From an uncultured Butyrivibrio sp. (lineage in GTDB: Bacteria > Bacillota > Clostridia > Lachnospirales > Lachnospiraceae), in assembly GCA_945928575.1 (NCBI GenBank), contig CAMENP010000007.1:1-64000 (forward strand): a DNA stretch of 64,000 nucleotides. Reading direction: 5' to 3'. A program made the translations under genes and the position numbers. Below the pieces are notes generated by a model. The model ran no database searches, had not been told where the DNA came from, and saw nothing but the letters and a program-made list of their open reading frames with translations. Below, in pieces: positions 59,010 to 64,000 of the stretch (position 1 is the first letter of the stretch; the number at the start of each line of letters is the position of its first letter).

Positions 59010-59288
59010 ATGTTTAACGGAAAGATGATTGCCCGCAATGGCATTGAAATACATGAAAATGATAAGCTGCGTGCAGTTTACCTGGAAAATGAACAGTTTG
59101 GAAATGATATTATTCTTGTTGGACCTGGAGGATTTGAAGGGTATCCGGATGTGATTCTGTATCTGGAATTGAAGGAATTTATGGCCGGAAACACATATTA
59201 TTCAGATTACGAGATGGTTGTTTACGGTCAAAAAGAAGAGAACATATATAATGTTCTCCTCTTTGAGGGCAATCCGCGTACGGAATGA
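59010..59288 (+). CDS. Small protein of unknown function
   Basis: A 92-residue soluble acidic protein with no recognised domain. It is rich in alternating hydrophobic residues (NDIILVGPGGFEG, DVILYLELKEF), suggesting a small beta-rich fold. It has a strong ribosome binding site (AAAGGAG), its own promoter and a divergent XRE regulator. It ends eight bases before the convergent YjfB gene. Confidence 0.7.
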   Translation: MFNGKMIARNGIEIHENDKLRAVYLENEQFGNDIILVGPGGFEGYPDVILYLELKEFMAGNTYYSDYEMVVYGQKEENIYNVLLFEGNPRTE

Positions 59289-59295
59289 CCGCCTG

Positions 59296-59472
59296 CTATA
59301 CGGAAACGTCAATATTGGCTCCGAGACCGGGGTTGACTGACATCTCCATCATTTTGCGAAGGCCGTCGCCTGCTGTCTCAAGGTCGTCGAGACTCATTGA
59401 GAGAACGCGGATAGATGCCTGATTAGCGACATCCGTCATTGCCATGGATGTGGAAAGTGCTGCAATATCCAT
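59296..59472 (-). CDS. YjfB-family putative motility protein
   Basis: 58 residues. It matches the short YjfB family found in motile Firmicutes: start MDIAALSTSMAM, middle VLSMSLDDLETAGDGLRKMME and the conserved end VNPGLGANIDVSV. The function is unknown; regulation by the flagellar sigma factor is typical. AAAGGAG is best spaced (nine bases) for the ATG at 59472 rather than the one at 59493. A sigma-D-like promoter lies upstream at 59567-59593. Confidence 0.82.
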   Translation of the reverse strand: MDIAALSTSMAMTDVANQASIRVLSMSLDDLETAGDGLRKMMEMSVNPGLGANIDVSV

Positions 59473-59566
59473 ATACATAAGCTCCTTTCGCATTATGATC
59501 CAGAATATTTCCGGACTTTTTTAATTATACATTATATATTTCGGCATAACAATAATTTTATTCAAC

Positions 59567-59593
59567 AAATCGGCATATAGAACAGCGCATTTC
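59567..59593 (-). promoter_or_regulatory. Candidate sigma-D (flagellar) promoter of the YjfB gene
   Basis: Minus strand: GAAA (complement of 59590-59593), 15 bases, GCCGATTT (complement of 59567-59574), close to the sigma-D consensus TAAA-N15-GCCGATAT. A second GCCGAAAT lies at 59538-59545 (complement), with TGAA 15 bases upstream. Confidence 0.45.
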
Positions 59594-59635
59594 TGTCAAT
59601 AATTACCGGTATGGAATGTATCGGGAGGCGATTGC

Positions 59636-60469
59636 GTGAAAAGATATATCAGATATCCGGTAATCATGGCCGGCGCGGCACTTATGGGATTTGCAGTAAA
59701 AAACATCTATGATCCGGCGGGGATTGTTACCGGAGGATTTGCCGGAATAGCTATAATAGCGGCCGGACTTAAGGCGGTGCCTCTGTGGGTGACCAATATG
59801 GCACTTAATGTACCGCTTTTTATTATGGCATGGCGGATGCTGGGACAAAAGATAATTGTCCGTTCACTGATTGCGGTTGTGATATATTCGGCATCAATGG
59901 CGGTATCGCCCGAGGTTACATGGTTTGCGGAAGACATTTTCATATCGGCGGCTGTGGGAGGCCTGACTACGGGGCTTGGCATGGGACTGGTGCTTTATGC
60001 GGGAGGCACATCGGGAGGAGTTGACATGTTAGCTACTTTAATCTGCCATTTTACACATAAAGTCAGATTGCAATGGGTGATTTTTGCGGTGGATGCGCTC
60101 ATAATATGTGCCGGTGCATATGTGTTTGGCGCAGTGAATGCGGTGTATGCCGTGATTTCTGCATTTGCTGCGAGTTATGTATCAGGCAGGATAATAGTCG
60201 GTCCGGCGTCATCCCGCGCAGTTCTGATAATAAGCGGGCACAGCACCGAAATTGCCGGACAGATAATGAACACAACAGGCCGCGGCGTAACCGGAATAGA
60301 TGGGACAGGGATGTATACCGGCCATGAGGGCAGACTGCTGTTGTGTATAGCATCGTCGCGTGAGATAGCGGACATAAAGGACATTATTTACAGTATAGAC
60401 ACGGAGGCTTTTGTGACGGTAAGCAATGTATCGGAAGTTTTGGGAGAAGGATTTGTGAAAATAAAATGA
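59636..60469 (+). CDS. YitT-family membrane protein (DUF161/DUF2179)
   Basis: 277 residues. Five to six membrane helices occupy about 8-190, including GFAVKNIYDPAGIVTGGFAGIAII and the Gly-rich GGLTTGLGMGLVLYAGGTSGGVDMLA that defines the YitT family. A cytoplasmic ferredoxin-like DUF2179 domain forms the last 75 residues. Function is unknown; it may be a transporter or sensor. The start is GTG at 59636, supported by GGGAGG seven bases upstream. Confidence 0.9.
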   Translation: MKRYIRYPVIMAGAALMGFAVKNIYDPAGIVTGGFAGIAIIAAGLKAVPLWVTNMALNVPLFIMAWRMLGQKIIVRSLIAVVIYSASMAVSPEVTWFAEDIFISAAVGGLTTGLGMGLVLYAGGTSGGVDMLATLICHFTHKVRLQWVIFAVDALIICAGAYVFGAVNAVYAVISAFAASYVSGRIIVGPASSRAVLIISGHSTEIAGQIMNTTGRGVTGIDGTGMYTGHEGRLLLCIASSREIADIKDIIYSIDTEAFVTVSNVSEVLGEGFVKIK

Positions 60470-60670
60470 TTTTGTGAAATGTGCCGACAAAACGACACCA
60501 TTTTTGTGAAACTTGCTGTCAAATCTAAAAAAAAAATAAACTGGTATTGAAATTGCACAATTATAAAAAAATTTTTTGGTAATTTACAATATGGCATAAA
60601 AAGGGACAAAAGTGTATTATTATTAGAGTAAACAAGTGTAAATCACTTAATTATTTTCTAGGAGGAAGTT
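60470..60670. other. AT-rich leader region before msmK
   Basis: About 200 bases without a gene. A TATTAT at 60615-60620 might be a -10 box, but no convincing -35 is found. No riboswitch or terminator stem is apparent. A strong AGGAGG sits just before the ATG at 60671. Confidence 0.5.
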
Positions 60671-61783
60671 ATGGCAAGTTTATCACTTAAAAATATTTGT
60701 AAGGTATATCCTAACGGATTCGTAGCCGTTAAAGATTTCAATCTTGATATCGCAGATAAGGAGTTCATCATCTTCGTTGGACCTTCAGGATGCGGTAAAT
60801 CAACAACACTTCGTATGATCGCAGGTCTTGAGGAGATTACATCCGGTGAGCTCTGGATCGGAGATAAGTTAGTAAATGATGTAGAGCCTAAGGACAGAGA
60901 TATCGCAATGGTATTCCAGAACTACGCTCTTTATCCTCATATGACAGTATATGACAACATGTCATTCGGTCTTAAGCTTCGTAAAGTACCTAAGGCAGAA
61001 ATCGACAAGCTCGTTCATTCAGCAGCTAAGATTCTTGGCATTGAGCAGCTCCTTGATCGTAAGCCAAAGGCTCTTTCAGGTGGACAGAGACAGCGTGTTG
61101 CCATGGGTCGTGCAATCGTTCGTAATCCTAAGGTATTCCTTATGGATGAGCCTCTTTCAAACCTCGATGCAAAGCTCCGTGTTCAGATGCGTATTGAGAT
61201 CCAGAAGCTTCATCAGAGACTTCAGGCAACAATCATCTATGTAACACATGACCAGACAGAGGCTATGACACTTGGTACCAGAATCGTTGTTCTTAAGGAC
61301 GGCGTTATCCAGCAGGTAGATACACCTCAGAACCTCTACGATAAGCCAAACAACGTATTCGTTGCAGGATTCATCGGATCACCTCAGATGAACCTTCTTG
61401 ATGCTAAGGTTGTTCAGTCAGGATCAGATGTAGTTCTTATGTTCGGAAGCAATTCAATCAAGCTTCCTGAAGCTAAGGCTAAGACACTTGTAGATGCAGG
61501 TTATGTTGATAAGACAGTTATCATGGGTATTCGTCCGGAAGATCTCTATGATACAGAGATGTTCATCAGCACAAGCCCTGACAGCGTAATCGATGTTGAT
61601 ATTAAGGTATACGAGCTTCTCGGTGCCGAAGTATTCCTTTACTTCGATATTGACAACGTAAGCTGTACAGCACGAGTTAATCCTCGTACAACTGCCCGTC
61701 CTGGCGATACTATCAAGCTTGCACTTGATATGTCTAAGCTCCATATCTTCGATAAGGAGACAGAGCAGGTAGTTCTTCACTAA
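60671..61783 (+). CDS. msmK: Sugar ABC transporter ATPase (MsmK/UgpC/MalK type)
   Basis: A 370-residue ATP-binding subunit. Walker A is GPSGCGKST, the Q loop lies in MVFQNYALYPHMTV, the signature is LSGGQRQRVAMGRAI, Walker B is VFLMDEPLSNLDAKLR, and the switch His is in YVTHDQTEAM. The C-terminal TOBE/regulatory domain runs about 240-370. Such lone MsmK-type ATPases often energise several sugar transporters encoded elsewhere; no permease or binding protein is adjacent. Codon choice is strikingly uniform (CTT, CGT, GTT, CAG) compared with neighbours, a mark of high expression. Confidence 0.95.
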   Translation: MASLSLKNICKVYPNGFVAVKDFNLDIADKEFIIFVGPSGCGKSTTLRMIAGLEEITSGELWIGDKLVNDVEPKDRDIAMVFQNYALYPHMTVYDNMSFGLKLRKVPKAEIDKLVHSAAKILGIEQLLDRKPKALSGGQRQRVAMGRAIVRNPKVFLMDEPLSNLDAKLRVQMRIEIQKLHQRLQATIIYVTHDQTEAMTLGTRIVVLKDGVIQQVDTPQNLYDKPNNVFVAGFIGSPQMNLLDAKVVQSGSDVVLMFGSNSIKLPEAKAKTLVDAGYVDKTVIMGIRPEDLYDTEMFISTSPDSVIDVDIKVYELLGAEVFLYFDIDNVSCTARVNPRTTARPGDTIKLALDMSKLHIFDKETEQVVLH

Positions 61784-61950
61784 TTGATGGTGGATATATT
61801 CACATTTGAAGTGGGAAATAAGAATGTGAATGAATATATATAATTTAAGGATATTAGCCGGTAAGGCTGAGGGTACATGGCTGTTAGCGTAAATGTCAGC
61901 AGATAAGAGGAAATAACGGATAAGGCGTAATATAATTATACATGAACGTT
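61784..61950. other. Structured 3' untranslated region of msmK
   Basis: No gene seen. It contains an inverted repeat TTCACATT (61798-61805)/AATGTGAA (61823-61830) and smaller stems (GCC..GGC, GCTG..CAGC) before the terminator. It may stabilise the highly expressed msmK mRNA. Confidence 0.4.
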
Positions 61951-61990
61951 AACAACCATTCCCCGGCGGAGCCGGAGAATGGTTGTTTTT
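61951..61990 (+). terminator. Terminator of msmK
   Basis: A long stem, ACAACCATTC with GAATGGTTGT outside and CCGGC with GCCGG inside, three-base loop, followed by TTTTT. Confidence 0.9.
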
Positions 61991-62093
61991 ATATACAATA
62001 TTAATCCCTATAAAGTGTACAAGGAATGAGAGAGGATATTCAATCGGTACAGTGGGAGAAATATAATAAATTTTAATTTCAGGAGGATATCTT

Positions 62094-62501
62094 ATGAGGA
62101 AATTTACAGCTTTCTTAACAACAGCAGTAATTGTGGCATGTAGTTTGATGCCATGCATGGGTTCTAATTCAGGGAAATATTCACTTAAATATGCACAGAA
62201 TGCACCGGGAGATGTAAATGTGCTGACAGCGGATTTGAATCTTGAATCGTCAGCTAAGAGCAGTGTGACAATTAAGTCAACTAAATTTACAACATACATA
62301 ACAGGAGCTTCTGCTGATGCTTATTCAATATTTAATGGGAAAACATCCAAAACACAGGTTATGAACAGGGTTGGAACATACGCCATTGATTATCCTGGGA
62401 TTTCGCAACCGAAAACAGGTGCCCCAGTTAAGGTACATATAGAACTTTCTGATTATGTGCCATCGCGTGGAGTAATAGCACAGGGAACGGTATCGTTGTA
62501 A
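62094..62501 (+). CDS. Exported protein of unknown function
   Basis: 135 residues. A signal peptide is clear at the N-terminus (RKFTAFLTTAVIVACSLMPCMG), with a Cys near the cleavage zone that could allow lipidation, although no good lipobox (LxxC) is present. The mature part is beta-rich and polar, with no recognised domain. CAGGAGG precedes the ATG. It lies 13 bases before the next gene and probably forms one unit with it. Confidence 0.75.
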   Translation: MRKFTAFLTTAVIVACSLMPCMGSNSGKYSLKYAQNAPGDVNVLTADLNLESSAKSSVTIKSTKFTTYITGASADAYSIFNGKTSKTQVMNRVGTYAIDYPGISQPKTGAPVKVHIELSDYVPSRGVIAQGTVSL

Positions 62502-62514
62502 GGAGTGTGATTTT

Positions 62515-63675
62515 ATGAAAAAAGGTACTTTGGGATATTGCATTATAGCGGGTGTATTAATTATTGGATGTGCCGTGTTCTTTATAGGCCGGAACATTAG
62601 GAACAGACAAGAGAAAACAGATACAGCAGAAATCGTCGAATCAGAAGACACACTGGTAGATATATCAGAAGCGTACGATGTAGACGAATTACTGGCATCG
62701 GATTATGACAACATCGAACTTCCATCATCACTTGATGTTGAGAAAGTGGAGGCTGTCAGCAATGTGATTCTCAAAGTACCTGATTATGAAGAACAGAATA
62801 AGAAAGTAGATATAAAGTTTTTTCAGGATAATCTTCAGAAAATGGGATACAAATATGATGAACAGTATGTTATTGATGACAAAGGTAAGACATACCCATA
62901 TGGAAGATACTACAATGACGAAAAATTATCTGCCTACATAGCAACAGGTTGCACAGGTTTTTTCGTAGTGGATTCAATAAATACATATGATTATGAGATA
63001 GTGGAAGAATTCTATGTGGATGCTCCGTATGAGGATAATGAACATGAAATCATTGGCGGTTCTATGAAAGTATCTGAGGCGGTTGAAATGTATGAAAAGC
63101 TTGAGACGGAATGTATAGCGGAACTGGGATATGACATACCGGTACCGAAGGTATTCAGAGTAAGGCTTGTTAAAAATGAGAATCAGCAATTGAGATATGA
63201 GATGGACACACGGATGAGCTACAATGGAGTTCCTGTGATTGGGGTCGGTGACAAGTATTCAAGAAGTGGATTCGGATATGAAGTGTTAAAGGGAACTTCG
63301 TCAGGAGCAGTTTCCGGAAAGAAGATTACAGACGGAATCAAAGTGTCATACTATGGATTTCCTACGGAATATGTTTCTGATACACCTATAGATAAAGTTA
63401 TAAGTGTAAAGAAAGCATGCGATTTGGTGAATGTTAAACTGTCGGCATATAGGAAAAATAAACTTTTAAATGTGAAAATGGAATATCTGCCGTTTTTTGA
63501 AAAAGAAACCGACGAAGAGGATCACAGTGGCATTGAATGGACAGGACTTCAATCGGGAAATAAGTTCAGACTAAAGCCATACTGGGTATTCGTTTTTGAC
63601 AGTACCACTGACAATGAAATAATAGGACTTGTAGATTGCGTGACGGGAGAGGTAGGACTTGTATATAATCAGTAA
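62515..63675 (+). CDS. Membrane-anchored extracytoplasmic protein of unknown function
   Basis: 386 residues. One N-terminal membrane helix (about 7-24, YCIIAGVLIIGCAVFFI) is followed by an acidic stretch (about 35-75) and a large outside region. The repeated alternation of short strands and the final VFDSTTDNEIIGLVDCVTGEVGLVY (VDxxTGEV) recall PepSY/YycH-like lipoproteins, but the match is too weak to name. AAGGAG-like GGAG precedes the ATG. It overlaps the start of the following membrane protein. Confidence 0.7.
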   Translation: MKKGTLGYCIIAGVLIIGCAVFFIGRNIRNRQEKTDTAEIVESEDTLVDISEAYDVDELLASDYDNIELPSSLDVEKVEAVSNVILKVPDYEEQNKKVDIKFFQDNLQKMGYKYDEQYVIDDKGKTYPYGRYYNDEKLSAYIATGCTGFFVVDSINTYDYEIVEEFYVDAPYEDNEHEIIGGSMKVSEAVEMYEKLETECIAELGYDIPVPKVFRVRLVKNENQQLRYEMDTRMSYNGVPVIGVGDKYSRSGFGYEVLKGTSSGAVSGKKITDGIKVSYYGFPTEYVSDTPIDKVISVKKACDLVNVKLSAYRKNKLLNVKMEYLPFFEKETDEEDHSGIEWTGLQSGNKFRLKPYWVFVFDSTTDNEIIGLVDCVTGEVGLVYNQ

Positions 63676-64000
63676 TTTTTTTAAAATTTTATTATCAAGA
63701 ATTAAACAGATTATAAGTGGAACGGTGTTCTGGGCCTGCACAGGATGCGTGCTGGTGTTGTGTTTTACCGCAATCGGGTATACGGATGGAAATACCAGTT
63801 ACAGTGTTATTGAAACCATAATAAGAATACCGGTTTCACAGTATGCTGACATTCCGTCATTGTCGTGGAATTCGATTTTTACGGTGGGACTTTATGGATA
63901 TGTGACGCTTTTTCTCCCTGCGGTTGCATCACTGCCGTATGTAATGACCGTTGTAATGGACAGGCGGAGCCATATGCTCAGAATGAGGCTGATGCGTAAT
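63659..64000 (+). CDS. Membrane protein, start only (cut by window edge)
   Basis: An open frame from TTG at 63659 to the end of the window, 114 codons. The TTG is preceded by GGAGAGG and overlaps the previous gene's last 17 bases. Two hydrophobic helices are visible (TVFWACTGCVLVLCF near 24-42 and LYGYVTLFLPAVASLPYVMTVVM near 79-102), then MDRRSHMLRMRLMRN, a basic cytoplasmic turn. The layout resembles the first half of an ABC-2-type permease subunit, but the piece is too short to be sure. Confidence 0.6.
   Translation, partial: MYIISNFFKILLSRIKQIISGTVFWACTGCVLVLCFTAIGYTDGNTSYSVIETIIRIPVSQYADIPSLSWNSIFTVGLYGYVTLFLPAVASLPYVMTVVMDRRSHMLRMRLMRN

Noticed and set aside
58892..59044. Hydrophobic N-terminal extension of the minus-strand XRE regulator
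   Set aside because: It is composed of the divergent promoter region and the start of the neighbouring gene and has no ribosome binding site.
1..64000. CRISPR array, integrase, transposase or rRNA genes
   Set aside because: None were seen on reading; no regular spacer-repeat array or recombinase motif was recognised.

Overview
The window looks like chromosome from a Gram-positive, gut-type Clostridia, most likely the family Lachnospiraceae. Evidence: strong AGGAGG-type ribosome binding sites, sigma-A promoters with 17-base spacers, split MetH, YugP, KtrAB, MgtE, a CvfB-like S1 protein, a YitT-family protein, a bile-salt-hydrolase-like enzyme and an oleate hydratase. A YjfB-like protein with a possible sigma-D promoter hints at motility. 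No species is claimed. The bulk is ordinary core genome; accessory DNA is concentrated at about 19.7-29.1 kb and 44.4-56.2 kb.

Layout. 0.1-5 kb: one operon for pantothenate kinase, MetF, a free-standing MetH activation domain and a MetH lacking that domain. 5-6.1 kb: tRNA-Leu(TAG), an HD-domain protein and a lone FakA-type C-terminal domain. 6.2-16.9 kb: a hybrid histidine kinase, a giant BspA-type leucine-rich-repeat (LRR) surface protein and a MoxR / DUF58 / transglutaminase-like set, then a TetR regulator. 17-19.7 kb: oleate hydratase and TruA. 19.7-29.1 kb: an accessory stretch with a DUF234-type ATPase, a PLD-helicase-DUF3427 protein with a NUDIX partner, a Panacea/MqsA-like antitoxin with its toxin, YugP, and a 2-kb insert (XRE, ImmA/IrrE peptidase, broken PIN gene). 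Near-identical 33-base copies of the yugP 3' end flank that insert.

29.1-43.5 kb: two Ntn-type amide hydrolases, a Lon-like ATPase without protease domain, a MATE exporter, PutP, MgtE, KtrAB, an aldo-keto reductase and a P-type metal ATPase behind a yybP-ykoY (Mn2+) riboswitch whose switching stems can be read directly. 43.6-44.3 kb: a small alarmone synthetase.

44.4-56.2 kb is the most unusual region: a same-strand signalling cluster. It holds a zinc-ribbon/PASTA membrane protein, a PASTA-LRR pseudokinase (HRN for HRD), a LytTR regulator whose receiver lacks the phospho-acceptor Asp, zinc-ribbon and FHA proteins, a canonical Hanks-type Ser/Thr kinase fused to an extracellular solute-binding-like domain, and a secreted LRR protein with four Fn3-like repeats. 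A 22-base-period direct repeat before the LytTR gene looks like its own binding site. A coherent reading, which is inference, is an envelope-sensing system: the active kinase senses a ligand outside and phosphorylates FHA-recognised targets, the pseudokinase binds wall fragments through PASTA, and the LRR proteins act outside.

56.3-64 kb: acyl-ACP thioesterase, CvfB-like S1 protein, RidA, an XRE regulator, a small orphan, YjfB, a YitT protein, an MsmK-type ABC ATPase with strongly biased codons, two exported proteins of unknown function and the start of a membrane protein cut by the window edge.
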